Shown here: piece by piece, positions 22,345 to 33,900 of the stretch
Layout: each line of letters opens with the position of its first letter
Numbering within the stretch: the first letter of the stretch is position 1
Assembly (NCBI RefSeq): GCF_030269925.1
Contig: NC_085128.1
Location: 14,634,501-14,698,500 of the forward strand
Direction: 5' to 3'
DNA from: Bombyx mori
Lineage: Eukaryota; Arthropoda; Insecta; Lepidoptera; Bombycidae
Length of the DNA stretch: 64,000 bases
Program-made: the position numbers and the translations under genes
Notes under the pieces: model-generated
Databases searched by the model: none
The model's input: the letters and a program-made list of their open reading frames with translations, nothing else
Told to the model about the DNA's origin: nothing

Positions 22345-23334
22345 GCTGAGGCCTGGTATCACCTCATCCCGCAGGGTATGCGGGCGAGGTTACAGGTCCA
22401 GCAAAATCTGGCTCTTCGCACGATAGTCGGAGCAGGGCGTTACGTCAGAAATGACGTAATCGCCCGGGATCTGGATGTGGAGTCGCTCGAGGAGTTCATC
22501 CGGAGGCTAGCTCGTAATCTTTACGAGTGGGCTGACGGTGGACCCCACGAGCACCTCCACAATATAGCTCCCTTGCACGCCAGACCACCTGATGGTCGGG
22601 CGCTACCAAGGGAGCTACTGGAACCCCCGGCTATGGTAAGATAGTCGGCTTAACCGGAGTGATATGGGAGTGCTCATAATGAGTGCCCCCATGGGACTGA
22701 GCTGTCCACACTCTTCACTTCCCCCCACATCGTTGGGGTGCCCCCCTATGGGGACCCATTTTCCACCCCCGTTGGGTGGACCACTCCCCCGTCTGGGGAG
22801 TGTTTCATATCGGTCCCTCCCCGCGATGGTCTTCTCCTTTTGGGGAGCCCAAACGGGAACGGGTGAGCGCCAAACTAGTGCCGCGGCTCCTCCTCTGGTT
22901 TGTAGAGGTGGGGCCGCGGCATGGGGCCGGTGGCGGGCCCCACGGTTGCTGACTGTTGTCCCTGTTGTATATAGTAGTTTAGTTAGTTTAGTTTAGTTGT
23001 AGTTAGTTGTAGTTAGATAATAAGGAAAAAAAAAAAAAAAAAAAAAAAAAACAATTACCATTAGGAAGCAGAGGACAGCAGCCGGCGCAGGGGAGCGTCG
23101 TCCACGGGCATCACTCCTCCTGCACCATCAAGCCCGTCGTATTATATATATGTATGTATTTTTGTCGATGTGAGTGTGCCGAAGCACGCTGCGAACAGCC
23201 CTCCCCCCAATTCAGTCTTGCATCTATTTCACCCCTGCCCTGTGTGGCAGGGAGCGTCTGCCCGGGTAGTGGGGTTTACCCCGAGGCCCGCTCCGTGCCC
23301 CCGTAAGGGAGTACGACGACCCCGTAAAAAAAAA
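22345..23334 (+). mobile_element. Jockey-like LINE, 5'-truncated, long GC-rich 3' UTR
   Basis: Bounded by the 13-bp duplication AACTTTGTAACCC at 22332-22344 and 23335-23347. It contains the end of a polymerase frame, then a roughly 690-bp GC-rich 3' UTR with an internal A run (about 23024-23051) and a terminal A run. It differs from the BMC1-like family. Confidence 0.9.
22378..22644 (+). pseudogene. LINE polymerase C-terminus
   Basis: The last 88 codons of a non-LTR polymerase: LQVQQNLALRTIVGAGRYVR, NDVIARDLDVESL, the EHLHNIAPLHARPP segment and the stop. This is the region after the RT domain in jockey-type LINEs. No catalytic motif is retained. Confidence 0.78.
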
Positions 23335-23721
23335 AACTTTGTAACCCTTTTTACGAAAATTGCGCGGACGGAGAAGTATGAAATTTTCCACACTTATAGA
23401 GAATATAGAGAAGGAGTGCACAATGCTCATATTATTTTAAAATTTTAATGCACAAAAGTTACATTAAATCAATAAAGAAAACATTACACACACTACCATG
23501 TATTTGACGCACACACGCATGCATAGGTACTATTTATTTATTGTCAAACTTTTGTTCTTGACGTCTGTGGTCAAATTGAGAATAGATTAAATATTGTTTG
23601 TCTTTATTAATATTTTTCTATAGTGTTGTAGTCTTGGCGTTGAAAATACAATCATAATAGTGTACAAACATACAATTCCAATTAATTATAGTCGAATTTC
23701 GATTACTGCGGGACCTCTAGT

Positions 23722-24614
23722 ATTTTTTTTTTTTTTTTTTTTACCACATGAGAAAGTCGCCGGATCCCCACCCGCACGGCAGGTGGGGTATGTGGGAGTC
23801 GAACCTCACTAAAAACTCCTGCCGCTCACAGCCGGCGCCCTACCCCGGACCGGGCGGAAACCCAGTCGGAGCTATTGAGACGGCGGGACAGGGTTTACGC
23901 AGAGCACATTACATCCATCCCGCCTTCTCCCAGACGCCGGACCGGCGGCCGCCAGCAACATGACCGCCGCGCCGGTTCCCTCGGTCGACGGGCCAAGAGC
24001 CCGATTGATAGTGCCGCGCTACACCTTCCCCCGGAGCGGTCGGGGGAACGCGACCTACCACGCCGCCCCACGCCTAGGTTCCTTCCCGCACAAAGCGGGT
24101 GGAGCCCGAAGCTCTTAGGGGGCCGGGTTACGGGCGGGACCCCGGTCCCGACCCCCTGCTCGGCGGCGGCAGGTTTCTGCATAGTGAGGAGAGCTTTGCC
24201 TCACTCGCCCCGCCGCCTCCTTCTGCGAGATGGTGCACTCGCAGAAGTCGAGCATAGCCTTACAAGAATCGTCGCCGCCAAGCATCGACGCCACGACGCT
24301 AAGCAGCGACAAGTCTGGTCCTATCTTCGCGACAAGGACACGGCGCTGCACCTCCCAAGCGGGGCAGACAGCGAGCGTATGCTCCGCCGTGTCCAGGTCG
24401 TATCCACAATGGTGGCACCTCGTCGTCGGCTCAGCTCCTATCCGGTGCAGGTACTTCCCGAAGCATCCGTGCCCAGTCAGCACCTGCACCAGACGGAAGG
24501 TGAGGCGTCCTCGGCCACGATTCACCCAGTCATAAAAGACTGGGTAAACCGCCTCGACAGTCCGTAGGCCCCACGTGGGGTTGGCTAACCGCCTCGACCA
24601 CGATTCGAGCACGG
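23722..24614 (-). mobile_element. R1-clade LINE, 5'-truncated (copy C)
   Basis: A T run at 23722-23742, then the same 3' UTR as the copies at 236 and 48431. The 12-bp duplication GGGACCTCTAGT lies at 23710-23721 and 24615-24626. The target is the 3' end of the Helitron at 22307-23720. Confidence 0.93.
24115..24612 (-). pseudogene. R1-clade ORF2 C-terminal fragment
   Basis: 165 codons, open, covering the C-terminal zinc-finger region (CHHCGYDLDTAEH...C) and the tail of ORF2. The RT core is absent. About 275 bp separate it from the elongase exon at 24891. Confidence 0.9.
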
Positions 24615-24890
24615 GGGACCTCTAGTGTATAAGATTATTTTGACTCAATAATATCGATACACTAATTTGGTTACTAAGCTTAGCTTAGCTCACTAAGTTT
24701 TGGGTTTAGATGTTGACATACATTTAAATATTGACATTAAAATAAATTTAAATATCTAGTTTTAATACGTATGCATTAAATTTTTGGTGATTGATTATTA
24801 TAACAAAAACTAAAAAAAATCAATTAAATTAACAGCTATGAACACATTGTGCATGTTTTTTTGTTTGTTAAAGTATCCTTTTACTTACAG

Positions 24891-24959
24891 GAGCTGTAGA
24901 AAACACATACAACATATCGATCGTGGATTCGTATCGGAAATTCATGGAGAGAAACAGTG
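24891..24959 (+). CDS. ELOVL: Elongase coding exon 1 of those visible
   Basis: 69 nt preceded by TTTTACTTACAG and followed by the perfect donor GTAAGT. It encodes [20 protein letters not shown] followed by NS, with two leading bases and one trailing G. The trailing G joins AT of exon 2 to give the Asp of DPRTEN, which ties it to the elongase 7.3 kb downstream. No upstream in-frame ATG is present, so at least one more exon exists. Confidence 0.82.
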
Positions 24960-27900
24960 GTAAGTATTTTTTTTATATAATAGTTAAGTCAAATGTATCA
25001 GAGACTTGGCTTTTGCAGAGTCAATAATGCCGCCAGAAGAATAGCGCTTCGTCATCTTAATAATCTTTATACCAGCTGCCAAATATTCTAAGTGGAAATA
25101 AAATCCATTAAAAAAAATTAAAAACAAAAATTAAAAACATCCTATAAAATTTTTATTTTTTATTTATTGCTTAGATGTGTGGACGAGGTCACAGCCCACC
25201 TGGTGATAAGTGGTTACTGGAGCCCATAAACATCTACAACGTAAAAGCGCCACTCACCTTGAGATATAAGTTCTAAGAGCTCAGTATAGTTACAACGGCT
25301 GCCCCACCCTTCAAACCGAAACGCATTACTGCTTCACGGCAGAAATAGGCGGAAAATATCGTATCTCAATTCCTAAAATATTAAAGGATCTTGGAAAAAC
25401 CATTGAGTTTTTACGTAAGCTTGTGATATAACGTATTAAAAAATATCTACATTAAAATAAAAAAAGTTAAACAAAAATAAATCCGATAATAGCTATTTTT
25501 ATGATAAGCCATGAATCACTTTTTTATTCGAACAGATTATACTACAAATTACATATTTTGTGTTATTCTTTTATTTGATTATTCAATCAAGCTCACAAAT
25601 GTTATGCAGAATGACAGAAGACAAAAACATAGATCGTGTTAGGTAAATTTGTTTACTTACTTAATGATAACTAAAGTTTTTCTAACGGCTTCGCGTAGCG
25701 TGAGCTTATACGAGTAGATCACCAATCAGTATACCTATTTCTGCCGCGAAATAATTATATGCACTAGTTAGTCTCTATTTATCACAATCTAAGGTTTTCA
25801 TTCCTTGATTTTTTTAATTGCTTAGATGGGTGGATGAGCTCACAACCCACCTGGTGTTAAGTGGTTACTGAAGCCCATAGACATTTACAACGTAAATAAG
25901 CCAACCACCTTGAGATATAAGTTCTAAGGTCTCAGTATAGTTACGACGGCTGCCCCACCCTTCAACTGGGTGCTTTTAGGCACTACAAGCACCGGTCACC
26001 GTCCTCGTCGAACCCGTCGCTTGCGACGAAGGGCTCGACGAGCGAATTAACCCACAGACACAGCCCGCTGAATTTCTCGCCGGATCTTCTCAGTGGGTCG
26101 CGCTTCCGATCCGGTGGTAGATTCTGCGAAGCACTGCTCTTGCTAGGGTCATTGTTAGCAATTCTCCGGTTAGAGCCCCGTGAGCTCACCTACATATGCT
26201 AGGGTAGGGTAAGCTGAAATAGCCTCTCAAGGCTATCAGTATAGGTAGGAAAATAAAAAAAATTAACCCTTCAACTGTCATAAGGTGGGTAAGCGTTTAC
26301 GTTTTGATTTCTGTGAATTCTGCTTACCACATCGTACCGAATGAGCCGTGAACTCATCTACTAATAAACAATATTAATGATCCTTTAAAAGAAAAAAGTT
26401 AGTCCAAATTCATTGACAGAGATCCCTCAACTTCATCATCATCACACTATCTCTGATTACGTGCACACCAATTATTGCTATAATATTGATAAATTTAATA
26501 AAACTGACCTTAAGCAATAACTTGCACAAAACGTACAATATCAATTTTAATAATGTTCCCATTAAAGACATTAAAACGGCAATTTAAAGTTTATCATTTC
26601 GATACCGCAATTTTATGACAATTTATGGTCTATTTCGGAAATCAATCTCACCTCTCGGAGTTCCGTTGGCAATACAATAGCAGTAAAGTAACAATTTCGT
26701 TATACCATTCTATTCGACGTAGATATGTTATTTAAAGCAAAGTATTACAGCTAAGCTAAGTATCTTAATAGTCGATATAAGATTCTCTCTGCTGCTACAC
26801 ATCGGAGTTTTGAATTTTAATAAAAAAGTAGGAATTGTTGTTAATGACGAAGATTAATGAAAAAAAAAATTGTACCTACCCATTAACGGTTCCTATATAT
26901 ATAAATATCCTATAAATATAATTTGGTTATATCAAAATTCGGTGAAATCGGCTCTTCTTTGATTTAAATTGTATAAAGAATACCTCGTTTTCAATTATTA
27001 AATAAAAAGAAAATTCGAAAGAAATTGATTCTGCAAAAATATTTTAATAAAATTCCTCTGAACAGAAATATAGTAAAGGTTTCTTGACCATTAGTCAAAA
27101 ACGAATTGTGTTTGTGTTTCTGCTTTGGGAACGCCCTCTACATAACTGTATGCCACCATCCTGTATATTTTTTCTAATTGTCTCACAACTTACAGGAAAA
27201 ATCTGTCGCGGATCATTTCCCAATTAAATATAAATTAATGTTAAGCAATCCATCAAATGTAATCAAATCTTAGCTATACTGTTTTTTTTTTTTTTTTTGT
27301 TAATGCACTGTCGATTGCACCTATAATTGAGGTGACATCTGCCATGAATTTTTTTCAATTGGTCAATGTTTTGTATTGATGATCACTTTGTTGGTGCAAC
27401 TTAATAAATAAATTTCTATGGTGTAAAGTAGTGGTTTCGGATTTAGGTCCTGGTGGTAGGACCTCTTGGGAGTCCGCACGGGTAGGTACCACCACCCCCC
27501 CTATTTCCGCGCCGTGAAGCAGTAATGCGTTTCGGTTCGAATTGTGGGGTAGCCGATGTAACTATACTGAGACCTTAGAACTTATATCTCGAGGTGGGTG
27601 GCGTTTACGTTGTAGATGTCTATGGGCTCCAGTAACCACTTAACACCAGATGGGTTGTGAGCTCGTGCATCCATCTAAGCAATAAATAAAAAATTAAACG
27701 GTAAGGCAATGTTTTAGGAAAATGATGATGATGTGATGTGTTTACTATGGGCTTCGCGAGCAATTCAAAACTGGCATTGACTAAGTACCTTTTAAGCAAT
27801 ATTTTGCTTTAAGCCCTGCTTCTATTTAAAGAACCAAAATTTTTTAAATTTACTACTAAAATTTTAGCGGTGATCCCAATTCTCGCCACTGAACCATTCG

Positions 27901-30900
27901 ATGTTATATCCGACACGAACTTGCTCAGTTGTTAGCGAGGTGCAATCTTTGTGAAATTACTTTTGTTTTCTTTATTCTTTGATTAGGGATCAGTTCGTTA
28001 TTGCGCTACGTACGTTTGAAACGATCAATTGACTATTGTTTCAAAACAAAACGACCTTTATTTTAATGTTTTCGATTGTTTCTTTCGCCAAAATAATTAA
28101 GTAATTTCGTGTGATGGCTAAAATTAATTTTAACAGTATCAAAAACGATAAATCACTATGACACGATAGCATTGTCATGAATTACATTGTTTTTTTTTTT
28201 AAGCCGTCTATTCTGTGTAAGGTCCACTGCTGCCTCTCTTGATTAAAGTTTCGATTGCACTGAAGTTTAGGTTAGGCTAATCAAAAAAAGAAGTAAGGGT
28301 CCTAATACTGTACTGTATCTGATATCTGATCCTAATAAACCTGTTCTGCAAAAACTGAGATCTAAGAACTCAGATCTCAACGTGAGTGCAAGCATTTACG
28401 TTGTAGATTTCTATGGGCTCCGGTAACCGCTTAACACCAGTTGGGCCTTGAGCTCGTTCAGACATCAAAGCAATTTTTTTTTTAAATCTCAAATGATCAG
28501 AAATGTGATTTAAATGAGACGACAAACAGAAGATCTTTCACCGATAAACTCAATTGAAGTTCAATTAAAAGCGTCGTACTGTTGATGCTAATACAGAATA
28601 AAAGGCACCTTTAATTACAAAGAATTAAAAATATAAATGTCGCGTAATAAGCGAAATGGCGTTTAAACCAAACAGAATTTCACCCCTCGATATCAGTTTC
28701 AGTAGTGCCAAGAACAACTACACAAAACTCAAGTCAATAGTAAAAATAAAAGTTCTTCAACACTTCCAAGGAATAATAACATTTATATACCTTGATCTTG
28801 AACGACCATCAGTTATTGCGGCAATATCAATGCATCGTTACACACCATTGTTTACACACAATCAATTTAAGGGCAGATCATATAATTCTTAAAAAACAGC
28901 TCTTAAATAACAGAATCACTTAATAAATCCATAAGGCGTGTTGTCAGCAAACAAATATGTAAATTATGTTAATCACAGTGCAGACCAAATGGAATCTTCC
29001 ATATTTTTATTGACACGTAATATTATAATTCCACGTATGAATCATTTCCTTGCAATACTTACTTATCATTAGCTTAGAAAAATCTCTATACGTTGGCAAA
29101 GTCAAAACAGTTCAGTATCTCCTCTGTTTTTTAGCCGATTTTCTTTTATTGGCGTTATTTTTGCCGAGTATCTACTGATAAAATTTATTGTTGAAAAATA
29201 AAATATTTTATCAGTAGAAATTTATTTTTCTTCAATATATCGAAGACAATCAATACTAAAATATATATATATATATATGTGGGATAAGGTCAAAGTAAAT
29301 AGTAGCTCTTTGGAAAAGTAACAAAATTTATTATTGGAACGAAGCTCCTTATGGGAAGATGCGGAGGGGTCCCTAACTGGGAAAAAACGTCCGTAACGTA
29401 AGATTTTTATTAGTAATGCACACACTGTACGACTTAACTTTGTAATAACGTCCAAAAAATAACATATTTTTTATCATTCACTGACCACGATCTTAGAGCG
29501 TTCGTTTGCGCAATACACTAACTCTTATGCAAACAACCGTGAACGAAGTGTACCACAATAAGTTCGCACGTTACCGGATGCCCGTGGGTTGTTGCGAAAC
29601 CTCCAGTTTTATTTTCTTTATACCTCGAATAGAACTTTAAATGAATATTTTTATAATAAGGAACTTCGTTCCTATCCGTTGTCCCACGACACCACATATA
29701 TTTTTTTAACACACGTCGTAAAATGTTCACACACTTCGCTATGGTTATCTTAATCTTCTCCCCTCCGTCCCTTTCTTCCTCATACATTCATCCCTTTCAC
29801 TCTAAGCGTTCCGTTTCCCACACATACAAACAAATACTATATACATTACACTATACTACGACCAAATCACCGCCTAACATCACATACGGAATTACTACTA
29901 CTAGGTACTACTGCACTGACGCTATGACCCCGAAGTGGGTCTTGGTCTCCGACAATAAAAGTTGCCATTCTTTCTGGCACTGCGTAATACTTTGTCTGTC
30001 CGACACTAGGAGCTCATCACATAAGTTTACTTCCACAACGTCAGACCAACGGTACGTGGGTCTCCCTACGATCCACTTGCGATACACTTGCGTACATGGA
30101 ATTGATAATCTAAAATATTATTTAACTTGAAAAAGTGAGGTCACTCTGCACATTTAACGGTAGGCAGCGGCTTGGCTCTGCCCCTGGCATTACTGACGTC
30201 CATGAGCGACGGTGACCACTTACCATCAGGTGGGCCGTATGCTCGTCTGCCTACAATGGCAAAAAAAAAATTGTTATGTTATGTTTTAAGGTTTGGTCAG
30301 TCATTCTGCCATTTGGGACTTCGATCCAAAGTTGGAGATTGGCAGCTTTCGCTCGGCGATATATCAATCACCAGCTGAGCCACAGTTAACGAATTAGCAC
30401 AAAAATGGAGAATCAGCTACGATTCTGACTACACATAAACAGATTTACCTCGGTCCGTGACACTGCTAGTTGCAAAACAGCATTAAACTTGAACTTTGTA
30501 ATTAACTGTACCCGTATAAAGAAGCATTCTCATTGTACGCACTTTAAAGGAATGCAATAAATATTTTTTGGTATAGACGACGACTACGTGAATGCTGGAC
30601 AGTTAATTGGGTCAAAGCCTCAGTTTTGTATAGCGCTTGTCCTACGAATGATACCGAAATGCTTCATATTTCGCGGCAGAAATACATTTGTTATTATTTT
30701 GTATACTTTTGGTAGAAACTAAACGGTATTTATCATCTTTTTTAAATTGGTAGCAATCTGGCTAACGGTAGATAGTAACGGCATTACTACTAGCACTAAC
30801 AATACTAACGGTTCTTTTCAAAGCCCGTTTGAAGAAATCAACCAATTCTTCTCCCCTTTAGTGTATCTCTTGTGTTTGTTATTTTATTAATAACTAGCTG

Positions 30901-33900
30901 ACCCGGCAGACTTCGTATTGCCTCAACGATAGATAAAAGACCTAAACTTTTGTATAAAATAAGCTTAAGACAAGGAAACAAAAGGAATCCGTCCGACGGG
31001 GGACAAATCAAAGGGAAAACAAAATTGTTATTTTTATTTAATTCCGAGCATTTTCATATGTCAACAAATAATTCAAGACCAAAATTAGCCAAATCGGTCT
31101 GGCCGTTCTCGAGCTTTAGCGAGACTAACGAACAGCAATTCATTTTTATATATACAGATATAGAATACTTCTTTCTTTGTACCAAAAAACTCAATAGTGT
31201 TTACACATGCAAGGAAAACAGTAATTGTCAAATAAAAGGAAAACAATGCTCATTAACATAAATGAATTCATAAACGGGATCAAATAACACGCAATCAAAC
31301 TAGAATTTCCTGTTTTATAAGAACTAGAAACCGATACACAACATCTTTAATTATAAATCTCCAAATATACATATATTTTGATACCGAACATTCCAAGTTT
31401 CAGCAAGTTCACGATTCATAAGCTTCTAATCTAAAGAACGGGGAGAGTTCGGGATTTTTTTTAGTTATTTCGTATTAAGAAGTACTGGATGATGACCGAG
31501 CTTAGCTCGGCTTTTTTGTTTTTTTTTTTAACGCCATCTTGTTGTGTCTTTAAAGCAGTAAATATAGTACATATATTATTATTCGCCAATAGATGTCGGT
31601 AAGAGTCATAAAGTTGATTATCGATAAAGTTGATTATTGAAAACACGAATAAAACAACATTTTCTGAAAATAAATCGTAGCTAAATCGATTTATCGCCCC
31701 CGATATCCCCTGTATACTAAATTTTATGAAAATCGTTGGAGCAGTTTCCGTGATTCAGATTATATATATATATACAAGAATTGCTCGTTTAAAGGTATAA
31801 GATTTGCTGCAGTTATGAACACAATCTGTTACATTTTGCGATTTACCATTACGTTTCTATCAATATTGTTAAGCCGTATTTTTTTTTTGTTCTTTTTTTT
31901 ATTGCCCTTGTAGGCAGACGAGCATACATACGGCCCACCTGATTGTGAGTGGTGAGTGGTGGTGAGCTACCGTCGCCCATGGACTTCAGCAATGCCACGG
32001 GCAGAGTGAAGCCGCTGCCTATTTTTTTTATTGCTTAGATGGTTGGACGAACTCACAGCCCAGCTGATGTTAAGTGGTTATTGGAGCCCATAGGCATCTA
32101 CGACGTAAATGCGCCACCCACCTTGAAATATAAGTTCTAAGGTCTCAAGTATAATTACAACGGCTGCCCCACCCTTCAAAATAGGTAGAAATAGGCAGGG
32201 TGGTATACGATCTAACCTCCACGAAATCTCATTCACAGATCCGCGGACAGAAAACTGGTGGTTAATGTCCGGCCCGGGACCTCTTCTCACTCTGCTGGCG
32301 ACATACGTCTACTTCTGCACATCAGTGGGACCTCGCTACATGAGAGACCGGAAGCCTTATGACTTGAAGAACCCAATAATACTGTACAATGTAGTCCAAA
32401 TTCTGATGAGTGCTTACTTGGTCTACGAGGTTCGTGCTTTGATGACTTGACTTTTAGTTTTAGCTATTGAAGAACCATACTGATTTTTAGTAGGATTAAA
32501 CTGTCTTAGAGACAACGTCATTAAACTGATCCAATAAAATCTGTGATTTACGATGTGATTTATATTATGTTTATGTTATTTATGTGGGATAATGACCTTA
32601 TGGTTGTTGTAATTTACAGGGTCTCATAGCGGGATGGTGGAATGACTACAATTTTTCCTGTGAACCAGTCAATTACAGTGATGACCCAAAGGCCAAGAGG
32701 GTATGACGTCATGTTTCTAATCCCGTTCTCTTGATTTATAGAAAAAAACCTTGCTTTTTAGATAAACCAAAAACTTATTTATTTACCACATCGGTAAATA
32801 GCATGCACGCTCTGTTTTGACGATCTTTATATATAGCTAATCCACATACCTATACTAATATATAAATCTACAGTGGTTTTTATAGATGTTCCGTTATAAC
32901 TACTGAACCATGAATCCGGTTGACTTGAAACTTGGTATCCATGTAGAAAATGTACTTAATGGATAGGCTAATATTTATATGAGTGTTGGACTCCTTAATA
33001 ATAATGTCAATAAATAATAATGTTAATTTTAAATGCCCAGCGAAGCGGGCGTGTTCGGCTACTATGTAATAATTGTTTTCGATCTGACCATATAACCCTA
33101 ATGGTACTATTATGAAAAACTTATTTTACAAGTGATTACAATAACTGTGCCAAGTTTTAAGCTAATCGAATGAATCGTAAATACACGATAAATTACGAGC
33201 AAACAAACACACAATATTATTATTATATTATTTTAGATAAATTTTATAGTTGCGTGATTGTTGATTTCTGTAGCCTTAAGCTCTATGCGATTTGGGTTAG
33301 TATATATTGTTTGGTTCACTAGACTTCTACATACAATATTATAAGACGGAAGAATATTTTGTTATGAATAATATTCTGCGTAGTACTTTAAATTTATAAC
33401 AGTATCTTTATATATTATTCATTGATGTAATAATATAATATGTATATGAGATCATTTAATATTATTAGATATATATATTTATATCGTTGTTTTTGTCGGA
33501 TAATTTCCGATTACCGACCGATATTGATAATTTAGGTAAGGTTTTGTATAAATTATTCAAAACGTGTTTTATGTGGTTACGGAATTTATTGTATCTTAAT
33601 GTATTTTGAAGACAAGCGAACGTAATCCAGAGGCCGCCTGAGTTCAAGTTCGCGGAGCCCATTGATATCAGCATAACGTGAATGTATTGCATAACGACCC
33701 TTTACTGGTGGTAGGACGCATTGTGAGTCCTCACACGTAGCTACCACCACCCTGCCTATTTCTGCCGTAAAGGAGTAATGCGTTTCGGTTTGAAAGATGG
33801 GGCAGCCGTTATACGGTACAAACGGAGACCTTAAAACTAATGTCTAGAGGTGGGTGGCGCAATTTACGTTGTAGATGTGTATGGGTAACCACTTAACATC

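Larger units (their letters stand above)
22307..23720 (+). mobile_element. Helitron family D, interrupted by a LINE
   Basis: The 5' end TCTATATATTAATACG and 3' end GCGGGACCTCTAG (then T) match the uninterrupted copy at 10426-10850. A 990-bp LINE occupies 22345-23334 with a 13-bp duplication. An R1 copy sits exactly at the 3' terminus, its duplication including the CTAGT. Confidence 0.8.

Noticed and set aside
22664..22996. 110-codon open frame after the LINE polymerase end
   Set aside because: Lies in the GC-rich 3' UTR between the stop codon and tail of a truncated LINE bounded by its target duplication. Proline-rich, domain-free.
28656..28892. 78-codon open frame in the elongase intron
   Set aside because: No splice sites, no codon-composition signal and no recognisable similarity.
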